This document shows positions 25,227 to 37,722 of a DNA stretch of 64,000 nt, one piece after another. Location of the stretch: the NCBI GenBank assembly GCA_028023455.1, contig JAQFVV010000143.1, positions 656,001 to 720,000 of the forward strand. Direction: 5' to 3'. The position numbers and the translations under genes were made by a program. The notes under the pieces were generated by a model that was not told where the DNA came from, did not search any database, and saw only the letters and a list, made by a program, of their open reading frames with translations. This DNA is from Epiperipatus broadwayi. Lineage: Eukaryota > Onychophora > Udeonychophora > Euonychophora > Peripatidae. The number at the start of each line of letters is the position of its first letter. The first letter of the stretch is position 1.

Positions 25227-25458
25227 ATTCCATTGTGGGACCAAGATTTCCAATGCAGACTCTGAATAAATTAGGTAATATCTTTTAAATTGTTTTCATT
25301 CCTAACCACCTAATTTATTCTCCAAATTCCAATTGAACATATAATTTAATGTTTCTGTAAATGTCTTCTTAAATAATTCTCTCTAACTAAATGTAAAATA
25401 TTTTATTAACTAAACTTTGTAATCTTGACTTGCTATTAATTTAACTTTAATGTCTTCT

Positions 25459-25470
25459 GGCACCAAACCC
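25459..25470 (-). other. Primer-binding-site-like sequence of left LTR
   Basis: The - strand reads GGGTTTGGTGCC just beyond the C-run that follows the left LTR's end. TTTGGTGCC is a common start for a Gypsy primer-binding site. Confidence 0.4.
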
Positions 25471-25486
25471 GGGGGGGGGGGTAACC

Positions 25487-28400
25487 TGTACAGGTCGGTT
25501 TTGTCTGTTCATATAACAAGATCTAGCATCTAGGCAAAAGTACCTGGAATCCAATCGTGCGCAAGATACATAAGTCAGGAACACTCATGAACTCTTCCCT
25601 ATTTGCCTATTTTCCAAATCTATCAACTTATGAGCAACAATCCCGATGATACTGATCTAATTTATCTCTCTGTCGGCATCGCAAAGCGAAGACACAAAAA
25701 GACTAATTTGAATTTATATGATGGAATATTTTAGCATGAAATATAAATTTGACTCATTTAAAGGTCATGATCTTTCATATTAATTATATCTATAAGATTA
25801 GCAGGAGATCATCTAGACAGGGTGAGCATAATTTAATAACTAAGATATTAATATTTAAATGAAAGGAAACTGATTCTGCAAGATTACGATATATATAAGA
25901 TTTATTAATTTAAAGAATTATGAATACTTGTTTTATTATTTTATTATCATTGGCCTCTTAACGTACATATAATTTGAATTACATTTAGATGGTGACAGGT
26001 AAATCATATGACATTCACTTATAACTTAGAAAATGACAGATTTGATTGATTACTTTATTTGATTTATTATTGTGGCTCTCTCATATGCCAATTAGAGATA
26101 AATATATCGATGAACAATTGATTTAGCGCTATGAGGAAATATATTTTTGAGATACCAATCCATCCCCAGAAGGAACAAAATATAGCACTTAACCGATTTA
26201 GCTTACAAACATTATTTTAGGATTGAAACATTAATTTTATTACAAAAATACATTCGATTAATAGATGAAAGGATTTCAATTTTTACTGAGTGAGAAACGT
26301 GTGTGGATTATCTTGTTAACATATATATAATGCCGTCACAAAAAGACGCGCATATGAAAATATTACTAAATATAATAAATAGATCTGGTTAGTAGAGTCA
26401 TAACATTACGGCTTATGGATATTCATAGGTTTTATCTAGAATTGTAACAGAAAGGCGGTGCGTGCATGGTGGCATACTTATGTGATCCAGTCATAGATCC
26501 TTGCAAGTGCTTCCAAGAATTCATTGAAGAAATAGACCGATATATGTCTGCAAACTTTAGCAGAATCGGTTCATGAATGAAGAGCAGTCGGCTGTGTGTT
26601 TAATGGGCTGGACTTTTCCCGGAGCTCTCCCATATAAAGCCTGCTTAAGTGACCAAATAAGTCCCTGGGAGGGTTAAGAGCCTGGTTCTTGTAGATATGA
26701 CGCGGGTTCGGCTTTCCCATACGCCCAGGTAGAGAGAAGCACAAATATATATATATATTGTACCGGGTCAAACCGCTGAAACCACTTAGTTTTGACCGGT
26801 TTCAAACTCCTTCATAATACATTTATAATCTTATAAATGTTACATGAACGAACCGGCACGTTCGAGCAAAATGGGAGATCTTATTGATAGCTTTACTATC
26901 AACAATGGCCCATCTCGGCTGCTAGATTCAAACCCCTACTATCCAAATACTTTATTTGTTTCGGGGTAAACCCCGGGGCACCAGCTAATCTGAGGACTAA
27001 CGTATTTGGGCAGTAGGCTCATAATCCAGCGCTCGAAACATTCCCTAAAACTAGCTCAGTCTAATTTTAATTCAATAATAAAATTATACAAAATTTGTGG
27101 TGGAAAGAATTAATAAAAAGGTTGGTAAAAAGAATTAACCGATAAATAAAGGTTAAGTTTGAAGACATTTTATTTTAATCAACATTAATTAAGTTTAAAG
27201 ATAATTTATAAACCAACATTAATTTACTAAATTTAAACATCTTGATAATCTAATTTAGTACACGCACATTTTTTAAATTAACACATTATAACATATATCT
27301 GGTGAAAAGCATAAATAATGTGACATCGTTAAATTATCTCACATTCACCCACACGCATATCAATAGTTCATTTTATGCATGCTTAAGAGTTCAAATTACT
27401 TTACTCAGTAGGATTAACGAATTACAGCGGTGGCTACTATGTATAAATGATAATAATAAAATGTTTACCTAGGATTTTTGGAATGTGGATATTGCTTGTT
27501 GTTGGCTGCTTCTGCTGCTTCTGATGGATTATATCTAACCGTTTAGATTTGGATGTTTCTTGAAGAGATTTTATGCGAATCCATTGGTTTTATTCTTGAA
27601 GACAGTTGAACGTTTGACGGAGGATTTCTGAGTTGTTATGCAGACATTATTTCACAGGCAAGTTTTGATGATCTTGTTGGACTAAAAGGCTGAAGCACAA
27701 GCGTATATTTCCAACAGCTGCTCAACAATGCATTTTTATTTCTGGATACATAATAGAAACTGCACTGTTATCTGAACTGAACAAGACTGTCACTGGAAAC
27801 TAGACTGAATAAAACTCAGATAAAAATCTAGCTATTTATATCTGCAAAGTGTTTTTTGTTTTAATATCCTCCAGCAAATGAGTGTTGTCGAAATTTCATT
27901 GATAACTAATCCTTTGACGTGTTTTTGAAGAGTAGTAGTAGCTATTTCAAAACGTGTTGTTTTTATATCTTTAGTAGCCCACCGCTGTGTTTTTAAATAT
28001 ATTTCATTTCAATATTTATTTTCATGTGTTTTTCAATACGATTTTAACACGCATTTATTATATCTCTTATTAACAGCTTACATTTATTTACATTCGCACG
28101 CACATATATATTTTACTATTCTAAAATCAAAAATAGTTTTAAGATTATTTTTCTTCTTTAATTTAAATGAAGAGATTTATATATTTTTTTAAAGCTTTTA
28201 AATTGTATTTCAACTAATAATAATAAACTCTTTACTTCCTTTTTATAAAACCTTTAGTTTAACTTTTCTAACCAATACTCCCTTCCCCACTTTTAATGAA
28301 TCAATTTTAACTTTTATTTCAAAACTAATGATAGAAAACTATTTGACTCTTTATCTTTTTGAAAACAAACTGTAATACACTCTTCAACATTTAAATACGT

Positions 28401-29496
28401 TTTTCTTTTACGAAAGATTATTTTAATAATTTTTTTTTAGAACAAAATTATTTTATATACATGTGCCAATTTGGCCTTGGCACAATATAAATGAACAATG
28501 AGGCCTGTATGCATGCAATGCTTGGAATAACACATATAACTTTAAAGAATATTTACTTAATTATTACCTATACATTATGGAATATCCCGCATAATGGTAT
28601 GATTTAATTACTAAGCAGTAATGAATCATTTAAACTTATTAAAATACATAATTCCTTGGAATAAAGACTCCCCTTTCCCCTTACTTTAATTTATCTATAA
28701 ACTTCCCACCATGTTAAATAAATATGAGAATTCGATTATAAATGCTGTCATTAGAATAAACATAATTATACATATACGAATGGGGTGGTGGTGATGAATT
28801 TGAGAATAAACAGATTTGATTTCACATAATAAATTTGAATTTTTAGGATTAGCGCTTTATTATTTAAATAAAATTAAAAAAAAAACATTTATTAGAAAAA
28901 CATATTTCTACTGTTTTTCTACAATAACCTTATGAGATAATTAATTTGTTTTTGCCCAATTCGCGAGCATTTGCTAAGATAAAAGTAAGACTTGTTTTTA
29001 ATTAAACTTAATCTAGTCATCCCATAAAATAGGGGGGGGGAGAAATTACATACTAGCGAATTTGAGGGATTATTGGCATATTTAAAAATACAAATATATA
29101 AAATATGATAATAAAAGTTAAAAAAGATTATTGCCTCATGAAAGTGAAAGAAAACAGATTTATTTAATAGAGGCTCAATGATAAAAAGGAATTAAATTTA
29201 TATAGAATTATGTACAAACTAGTGGTAAGTAAATTATAAATCATTTTACATAATATTAATTATCTAATAGAACGATATCTTAAGTTATAGACAGGGTTAT
29301 TTCAGAAGGCTGAATTTAAGAGTTTATAAATTAAGCAGTGGCTAAAGTTCCTTTACCTTTATACAAATTAGTGGAGATTTCTTGATGGTTCATTGTCCAT
29401 TGGAAATGGTGAACAAGATCTAGGTTTGGGTCAGTCAAGCAGGTAGCATTTTACTTTTTTCAGTCTCTAAGCATATTAAAGTTCATGGGTAACAGG
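25487..29496 (-). mobile_element. Left long LTR of a head-to-head pair (with insertion)
   Basis: This LTR reads on the - strand from TGTTACCCATGAAC (near 29495) to GGTC...TACA (25487), about 2.28 kb once the insertion at 26759-28484 is removed. It is the reverse complement of 29627-31871 over its whole length, with moderate divergence. The TGT...ACA ends and the primer-site-like TTTGGTGCC beyond its 3' end fit a retrotransposon LTR. The short open frame at 26571-26771 is a chance frame that mirrors one in the other arm. Confidence 0.7.
26759..28484. mobile_element. 1.7-kb LTR-like insertion in the left arm
   Basis: Compared with the right arm, the left arm has 1726 extra bases here. They begin TGTACCGGGTCAAAC and end CCTTGGCACA, so they have TG...CA ends, and ATAT occurs at both borders as a possible 4-bp target duplication (ambiguous in a TA run). 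No frame encodes a known protein. A palindromic GGTAAACCCCGGGGCACC-like block lies near 26967. It is most simply a solo LTR of a different element. The insertion is younger than the palindrome. Confidence 0.6.
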
Positions 29497-29626
29497 ATCC
29501 AGAGCGGTGATTGTGGGAAAGAATATGTTTGAATAGAGAAAGGTGAAATTTCTCTACTCACAATGCATTGTATGTTTGTTACCAGGAGTATGGATTAGAA
29601 CTGCATTGCCATTAGAATATTATGCT
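29497..29626. other. Central spacer of the LTR palindrome
   Basis: About 130 bp separate the two LTR heads. The spacer shows no similarity between its halves and no recognisable motif. Confidence 0.6.
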
Positions 29627-31871
29627 TCTACCCATGAACTTTAATATGCTTAGAGACTGAAAAAGTAAATGCTACCTGCTTGACTGACCCAAACCTAGAT
29701 CTAGTTCACCATTACCAATGGACAATGAATCATCAAGAATCTCCACTAATTTGTATAAAGGTAAAGGAACTTTAGCCACTGCCTAATGTATAAACTTTTA
29801 AAGTCAGCCTTCTGTAATTATTTATAATCACCCTGTCTATAATTTAAGATATCATTCTATTAAATAATTAATATTGTGGTAAAATGATTTATAATTTACT
29901 CACCACTAGTTTGTATATAACTCTATATAACTTTAATTTCCTTTTTATCATTGAGCCTCTATTAAAAAAATGTTTTCTTTCACTTTCATGTGGCAATAAT
30001 CTTTTTTAACTTTTATTATCATATTTTATATATTTATATTTTTAAATATACCAATAATCCCTCAAATTCACTAGTATATAATTTCTCTTTTTATTTTCCC
30101 CTCCCTACTTTATGGGATGACTAGATTAAGTTTAATTAAAAACAAGTCTTACTTATATCTTAGCAAATGCTCACGAATTTGGGGGAAAACAAATTATCTC
30201 ATAAGGTTATTGTAGAAAAACAGAATAGAAATCTGTTTTTCTAAGAAATGTTTTTTCTATTTATTTGAATAACAAGCGCTAATCTTAACTGAATTGTGTT
30301 ATATGAAATTAAATCTGTTTATTATGAAATAAATAATCACCACCCCATTCGTATATGTTTAAATTATGTTTCATATAATATAACAGCATTTATAACCGAA
30401 TTCTTATAGTTATTTAACATTGTGGGAAGTTTATAGATAAATTAAAGTAAAGGGGAGTCTTTATTCCAATGAATTAAGTATTTTAATAAGTTTAAATGAT
30501 CCATTACTGCTTCGTAATTAAATCATACCATTATGCGGGATATTCCATATATATAGGTAGTAATTAAGTAAATATTCTTTAAAGTTATATGTGTTATTCC
30601 AAGCATTGCATGCATACAGGCCTCATTGTTTGCTTATATATATGTGCTTCTCTCTACCCGGGCATATCGGAAAGCCGAACCCCGTCTCCTATCTCCAAGT
30701 CCAAGAACCAGACTCTTAACCCCCCTGGGGACCTATTTGGTCGCTCAAGCTGGCTTTATATGGGAGCACTCTGGGAAAAGCCCAACTCATTAGTTGCACA
30801 GCTAACTGCTCTTCGTTCGTGAACCGATTCTGCCAAAGTTTGCAGACATATATCAATCTATTTCTTCAATGAATTCTCAGAAGCACCTGCAAGGATCTGT
30901 GACTGGATCACATAAATATGCTGCCATGCACACACCGCCTTTTTGTTATACTTCTAAATAAAACCTATGAATATCCATAAGCCGTAATGTTATGACTCTA
31001 CTAACTAGATCTATTTATTATATTTATTAATATTTTCAGATGCGCATCTTTTTGCGATGGCATTATATATATATATATGTTAACGAGCTATCCCACACAT
31101 GTTTCTCACTCAATAAAAACTGAAATCCTTTCTTCTTTTAATAAAATATATTTTTGTAATAAAAATTAATGTTACAATCATAAAATAATGTTTGTGAGCT
31201 AAATCAGTTAAATGCTATATTTTGTTCTTTCTGGGAGTGGATTGGTATCTCACAAATATAATTCCTCATAGCACTAAATCAATTGTTTATCGGTATATTT
31301 ATCTATTATTGGCATATGAGATAGCCGCAATAATAAATTAAATAAAGTAATCAATCAAATCTGTCATCTTCTAAGTTATAAATAAATGTTATATGATTTA
31401 CCAAATTATATGTACGTTAAGAGGTCAATGATAATAAAATAATAAAACAAGTATTCATATTTCTTTAAATTAATAAATCTTATATATATATCATAAACTT
31501 GCAGAATCGTTTTCTTTTATTTAAATATTAATATCATAGTTATTAAATTATTCTTGCTCTGACTAGATGATCTCCCACTAATTATATGAAAGATCATGAC
31601 CTTTAAATGAGTCAAACTTATATTTCATGCTAAAATATTCCATCATATAAATTAGACTTTTTGTGTCTCCATTTTGCAATGCCGGCGTGGAGATAAATTA
31701 GATCAGTATCATCAGGATTGTTGCTCATAAGTTGATAGATCTGGAAAATAGGCAAATAGGGCAGAGTTCATGAGTGTTCCTGACTTATGTATTTTGTGCA
31801 TGATTGAATTCGAGGTACTTTTGCCTAGATGCTAGATCTTGTTATATGAACAGACAAAACTGACCGGTACA
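29627..31871 (+). mobile_element. Right long LTR of a head-to-head pair
   Basis: About 2.24 kb, reverse complement of the left arm. It starts near CTACCCATGAACTTT and ends CCGGTACA. Its last ~165 bp are also found at 43377-43541, ending in ACTGGTACA, which supports the 3' boundary. The small frame at 30589-30822 corresponds in position and sequence to the one in the left arm and is not a gene. A run of eight or nine C and a primer-site-like sequence follow. Confidence 0.7.
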
Positions 31872-31888
31872 GGGTCCATCCCCCCCCG

Positions 31889-31902
31889 ATTTAGCGCCCA
31901 AC
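31889..31902 (+). other. Primer-binding-site-like sequence of right LTR
   Basis: ATTTAGCGCCCAAC closely resembles the TTTGGCGCCCAAC start of many Gypsy primer-binding sites, 18 nt after the LTR end. The same spacing holds at the left LTR. Confidence 0.45.
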
Positions 31903-32339
31903 ATAGCAGTCTATAAAGATATTTATTACTTACCTGTAGATATATATTGTTTAGATTTACAAATATCTGATTTAAAATGCCATTTATGTGCTAATTTGGT
32001 CCATCTCGACAAAATTCTTATGATTAAATAATTTCTTTTAAAATAAGTTGAATTTTTTTTCTAAAGTTGACTGATTTATGTGTACAGTAATAAGTCTTTA
32101 TGTTCAATTAAATAATTTATAATTAAACATTGTTTTTTAATTTTAAATAAGTAATAAACATAAATACAGTATACATTAATATGTACTGTAATACAAATTT
32201 TAAATAAGTGCTCTTCAGTATAGATTTCTTTTTCATTACGATGAAAAACTTCTATGGAAGAATATAAAAACTTAAATTCAAATTTAGTTTTTCTTTTTTT
32301 TTTCTGTACTCTATTTTTTAAACAGTGAAAGTACACTTT
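31903..32339. other. AT-rich leader or transposon flank
   Basis: It lies between the LTR primer site and the Tigger coding remnant. It could be retrotransposon leader or the 5' untranslated part of the DNA transposon. No frame is supported. Confidence 0.35.
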
Positions 32340-34442
32340 TTTTTGTAGTGATATAAAATTGTTTTTTTTTTAATTCTGTACACTGTACTGTATTTAATCA
32401 TCATGAAAAAAATCAAGAAAATCTTTGAGCTTGGAAACCAAAGTGGATATTTTACATCAACTGGAAAAAGGAGAAAGAAATTGTGATATATGTTCATCTA
32501 TGGGATTATCTGTGTCTACTATTACTACCATTTTGAAAAACAGAGACAAAATAAAACAAAGTGCTCAACTAATTGTAAGTGACTCCAAACTTTCCAAAAT
32601 CACAAAATCACGGCATCCTTTATTTGAAAAATTAGAAAATTTTCTCTTGCAATGGTTTGATTCACGTAATCACCAAGGAGTGCCATTATCTTTTTTAGTA
32701 ATTCAGAGGAAAGCAATAAAACTCTTTCAAGATCTTCGACAAAAGTGATCGATGAGGGAGATGAAAGTGTCAGAGATTTAGATTTTAAAGGCAGTCATGG
32801 ATGGTTTGATAGATTTAGGAGGCATGGATACTTATACAATATAAAAATTACTGGGGAAGCAGCCTCAGCAGACAGTATTGCAGCTGCAAATTTTCCATCT
32901 GAGCTATTAAATATTATGCAGGAAGGAGGATGTACCATGAAACAAATCTTCAATATTGATGAAACTGGCCTTTTTTGGAAACGAATGCCTTCACGCACAA
33001 GCCAGACAAGGATCATCTTACTTTATTACTTGGAGGAAATATGAAGGGAGATGTAAAACTGAAGCAACTTCTTGTCTACCATTCTGAAAATCCAAGTGCA
33101 TTTAAAAGAATTGAAAAATCATCACTACCTGTTATATGGCAATCTAATAGGAAAGCATGGGTGACAAGAGAAATTTTTATAGATTAGGTTAAGACTTATC
33201 TATCACCTTTCATCATTAAATACTGTAGGAATAGAAATCTCACAGACAAGGCCTTGTTACTAATAGACAATACACCTGGACATCCTACAGACATCTCAGA
33301 TATTATGTAAGCAACATCCAACTCGTGTTTTTACCACCGAACACCACATCACTTCTTCAACCTATGGATCAAGGAATCATCACAACCTTCAAGTTGTACT
33401 ATCATCAACAACTAATGAAGCATCTTGTCAACACTTTGGATATGGACGCTGATAACACAATTCCACATCTCTGGAAAGCCTTCAATAAAAAAACAGCTGT
33501 TGATTTTATGGGAAATGCATGGAATAAGGTTGCTAATACAGATCTTAAACTTACATGAAAGAAAGTCTGCCCACAACTCATTACATGTGCTGAAGTTGAA
33601 AAGGAAACCACTTCAATCATACACAAAAATATACTTGACTTAACAAAGAAAGCAGGATTTACAGAAGTTGATGATGATAATATTGAAGAGCTTTTGGATT
33701 CACACATGGAAGAATTAACTAATGAGGAAATAATACAACTGACTGAAGAAAAAGGCAATGAAGAAAATATAATTGATAAGCCTATAGAGAAAAATCTGAA
33801 CATCAAGAAATTGAAAAAATTTATTTCATATCATGAGACCATGAACAGCTTTTTGGATGAATTTGATCCTGATTTGGAATGCAGCATTACATTTAAAAAT
33901 GCCTTCAGTCAAATAATGAGACCTTATAACATGTTGTATGAAAAGAAAATTCAAGAAGCACGTCAACTATCCATTCTAAACTTTTTCTCCAGGGATTCTC
34001 AGCCATCAACATCTGATGCATCTCCTCCAAAAAACCAAAATCAGAAAAAGATTTAGAAGACAACAATAGATCTTAGAATGTGCAACTGATAACTCAGAAA
34101 ATTAAGCTAAGTTTTTTTTCTTTTTACATATTCATATATACATACATATATAGTACAGTGTGTACAGTATGTACATATTTCAAGTGAATATCTGCATAAT
34201 ACAGCATAGTTTATACAAGCATATTACATTAAGGGTTTTGGTTTTACATATTTTTATACAATGCATTCAATAAATAATTTTTTAATGTTTTTATTCCCAA
34301 GTTAGTGTAATTTTTTAGCTTTAGGAACCAACCAATTTTTTTCCCATAGACCCCCCATTATAAATACGTATTCTGTATGCAAAATTCTTGCTTAAAGATG
34401 AGTTTTGGAGACCAATTGCCATCGCTAAACGGGGTAAAGGTG
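32340..34442 (+). mobile_element. Tigger/pogo DNA transposon, broken transposase
   Basis: The transposase spans about 32403-34056 in pieces. First comes an N-terminal helix-turn-helix (S-L-E-T-K-V-D-I-L-H-Q-L-E-K-G, 32428-32748), then a CENP-B-like DNA-binding part with G-S-H-G-W-F-D-R-F-R-R (32745-33000), then the DDE domain. The catalytic Asp codons are visible in N-I-D-E-T-G (32958), L-I-D-N-T-P-G-H-P (33266) and Q-P-M-D-Q-G-I (33367). It is broken by frameshifts near 32420, 32745, 32990 and 33310 and by stops at about 33185 and 33556, so it is inactive. The right terminus reads CACCTTTACCCCGTTTAGCG on the - strand next to TA at 34443. The left end is uncertain: it may be near 32340, or at 31870 where TA/CAGGG is followed by a C-run and TTTAGCG. 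Confidence 0.9.
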
Positions 34443-34789
34443 TATATATATATTGTTATTACAATAGATTCTTAATTAACAGATTTTATTTGCATTATAT
34501 ATATATAAATAAAGGATTTATGTAACTACAAATATTACTAAGCCAATACTCTCAAATATTTTATATATTTTGTATTACTATAGTTTAAGTCACTAATTGT
34601 CTGTTAAGAAACCTCACTGTTGAGAATAAAATAGAAATATAGGATATAAAATATATAATTTATTCATTAAAATTAAAAACCTAATTTAAAAGTATTGAAA
34701 AGTTTTATGAATTGAGGATAAGCCAATAATATTCAAATCAGGGATTTTTTTTTTTAATTTGTACTAGTCAACTTTGTTGATATATTCAT
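34443..34789. other. AT-rich non-coding sequence
   Basis: Only TA-rich simple sequence is seen. Confidence 0.4.
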
Positions 34790-36600
34790 TTGCATTCTTT
34801 TCTTGGATTCATTTATCAATTTTTTCTCCCATTCATCCAAGCAATTTTTTGATTACTTACGACGATTTCCAAATAGTTATACCTATTCACCACACTTAAC
34901 TTTATATCCCCTAATAAAAATTCTCTCTCTTCTCTTTCTCCAGCATTTATAATCATTACTTTTGATTTTACTTCACTAAATTTAATTCCCATTTCTTTAC
35001 CCACCCTTAAGCATGTCTTCAGCATAACTTCCATATCTTCCCTACTTTCTGTTCACAAGAATATATTAGCAAATAAAATATATACACTTCCTTGCCATCT
35101 ATTAATGGTATCTCCATCCCTTTTCCTAGTTCTTTCTATTGCTCTCTCCATTTCTCTCAAATATAACAAAATCAAAATAGGTGACATAGGGCATTCTTGC
35201 CTTAGTCCCACTCCATTTTTAACTCTAACTGATGCTATATTTTCTAATTGATATATATAGTATTTATATACAATCTCTTAATAAGATCCACTAAAGTGCC
35301 AGTTATTCCCAAATTGACTAAACTTACCCATAATCTATTTATTCTATCATATGCCTTCTCTATATCTATAAAGACCATATATAATTGTGTACCTGTATTC
35401 CTACTTATATCTATAACTTGTGTGACTACAAATAAATTATTTCCTATATACTTATCTGATTGAAAACTGCCTTGCATTTCTCCCACTATATTATTTTCTT
35501 CCATCCAATTTGCCACCTTTCCAGCCACCATATATGCAAAAACTAATACTGACATTACCATTATCAGTCTATAATTGTTTAACTTTCTATGATCCTTACC
35601 CTTTCCTCTTGTATTATTTCAGTTATCGGGAAATTCTTTCTGTACCATCTTATTAAAACATGGTAATAGATTTAATTTTGTCTTATTACCTAAATTCATC
35701 ACCAACTCTGCTACCCATCCATCTAAACCTCTTGCCTTTCCACTTTTCAAATTCTTCCCTGCCTCATTCAATTCATTTTCTGTAAACCTAATATTTCCAT
35801 TACTATATGCTTTTACGTTTGTTATCACTCTATTCTCCAAATCTAACATCTTTTCTATATCCATTACATACTTATTTAAGATTGTCTCTAATTCTTCTCT
35901 ACAGCTACATTCTTTTTCCTCATCATCTAGTAATACTATTTCTTTCCCCCTACATTCCTTTTTTTTAATATATTTCCAAAATTTTTTACTCCTATTTCTT
36001 CCACTTTTATTAATCCTCCAATAATTTACTATTTAATTTCATTCTCTATAATTATCTATTTTAGCCAACTTCTTTTTTAAAAAATATTTTTCCCATTTAA
36101 TATTAAAATCCTTTTCACTTTCTTTGTTTTTAATAGCATATTTATATTCTCTGCATGCTTTTTCCCTCTCTTTTACACTTTCACTAATTCTCACTTTTCT
36201 ATTACTTTTATTCTCCTGAATATTCTCACCTAAAATCCTATTTGCCACTTTTTATACTTCACCACAACAGTCCTTATATTCACCCCCAACAAACTCTTCC
36301 ATGATTTCTTCTACTTTTAGTTTATATTCTTCTAATTTATTCTTTATCATTCATTCTCCATCCATATCTTTCACTATCCTTTCTACTTTTATTATTACTT
36401 TCCATCACATTACTGACCATTTCTATTATAAAGAAATTATGATCACTATTACATACTCTCTCTCTTCATTATCAAACACTTTAATTTTCCATACTTTATT
36501 CATTCCCTTTCTCTACTAATACATAATCTATTGTGTGAAATATATTATTTCTAGACCATGTACTGTCCAGAAAATTTAGTGAGAACTGCCCTTTATGAGA
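34790..36600 (-). pseudogene. Non-LTR retrotransposon remnant (endonuclease end plus RT)
   Basis: Read on the - strand from 36600 downwards. T-W-S-R-N-N-I and T-I-D-Y-V-L (about 36570-36530) followed by S-D-H-N (about 36440) are the C-terminal motifs of an AP-type endonuclease. A Lys/Glu-rich linker follows, then K-S-G-K-A-R-G-L-D-G-W (about 35735), M-V-F-I-D-I-E-K-A-Y-D-R-I (about 35370) and L-R-Q-E-C-P-M-S-P-I-L of the reverse transcriptase. The active-site box F-A-D-D reads F-A-N-I (about 35065), so the enzyme is dead even apart from the stops. Its G-S-F-Q-S-D-K-Y-I motif differs from the RTE copy at 53840, so it is a second LINE family. The 3' end fades near 34790. Confidence 0.85.
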
Positions 36601-37539
36601 CACTATTAGAGACACTTAATGAGCCTGCTTTATCTTTAGTTTGTATTGAAGTTTAAAACAAAATAAGAAGTATATATGGTAAATAAATTAAATGACATTT
36701 TTGTTGTTCTTGTTAAGAAAATGGATTATTTCATCACTAAAATATTGATAATATAAATACAATCTATGAAAATCATTAAATCATAAAATTTTAATAAATG
36801 TTTGTTGTGCAATAAACATAATCCATTTTATTTTCAATCATTGTTCAGGCTTTGGCACATATAGACCACAAGATCATCCCCAGAAACTTTAACTCAAAAA
36901 TCAGAATAATAATTTTTTCAATTGTTGAAAAAGAAGTTTAATTATTTAATCTGCTTAAATTAGCATTCTACATATTTGTCTTTAATAATATGGTCTTATC
37001 AAAAAATCCGATTGCCTACTTTAATCTTTTAACTCATCTGAGTCTTTAAAAAGTAAATACCCCTCCCCCTTTCTTTTTTTTTTACAAAGATTAAAAAGAA
37101 AAAATCCATTGTATAATAAAAATTACTTTCAAATATTTCAAGCATGTTTCAACATAAGACTTCAATTAATAAATCTTTTACATAAAAAGATATCCGAAAT
37201 ATAACATATATACATGTGTTATCAAGTTATCAATGAAAAAAATCTTTAAAATAAACATAGGATATTCATCAGTGATGAACAGACAGATCAATCATAGCAT
37301 TAACCTCAGAAAAGAACATATTTTAGCTGATATGGAATGATCTTCTTCATCGTTCATTTTTTCAGAAATTAAATTAACAAACCATGATACCAGTTTTAAT
37401 AAAACACATTTTGGCAAAGATTGTCAAATATCAGAGATCATTAATAAACATTTTTAAGAGGCCCCTTAACATGAAAAAAAGCATTAAACTACTAAAACAT
37501 CACATGACCACCATTTCCTATGTTTACAGAATGTTAAAA
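36601..37539. other. AT-rich intron sequence
   Basis: Nothing recognised. Confidence 0.4.
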
Positions 37540-37722
37540 CAATAGCAACTGTCTCCAAACAGTAGTGCCACCCAGTGTAATCCACACAGATCAGTGGATG
37601 CTAGAAGATCTGTGCATCAAAATCTAATCTGGTATTAAATAAGGATTTTGATGCACAAACCTTCTAGCATGCATTTGTTACTATGGCTTGCACTACTGTT
37701 TGAAGAGAGTTGCTACTGTGTT
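37540..37722. repeat. Fold-back copy of the 13.7-kb repeat family
   Basis: Arms AATAGCAACTGTCTCCAAAC... (37540-37620) and ...TGAAGAGAGTTGCTACTGT (37640-37722) are reverse complements. The internal AGTAGTGCCAC, AGTGGATGCTAGAAG and GATTTTGATGCACAAACC match the repeat end at 14330-14405. Like 10195-10390, it is a head-to-head hairpin of the unit end without a hammerhead. Confidence 0.7.

Larger units (their letters stand above)
23542..25458. other. Intron sequence with small repeats
   Basis: Apart from the tRNA-like SINE, a possible LTR promoter and a short tandem duplication listed separately, I see nothing in this stretch. Confidence 0.4.

Noticed and set aside
18990-25470. Linking the - strand Gypsy pol to the left LTR and its primer site at 25459 as one element
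   Set aside because: The functional carbonyl reductase exon at 23385-23541 lies between them, so they cannot be one uninterrupted retrotransposon.
26571-30822. Similar short open frames in both arms of the LTR palindrome (- strand 26571-26771 and + strand 30589-30822)
   Set aside because: They are the same LTR sequence seen twice because of the inverted repeat. The similarity reflects DNA identity and not protein conservation; both are short and unlike any known protein.
33405-33806. 133-codon open frame on the - strand
   Set aside because: It is antisense to the Tigger transposase coding sequence; the + strand shows clear transposase motifs.
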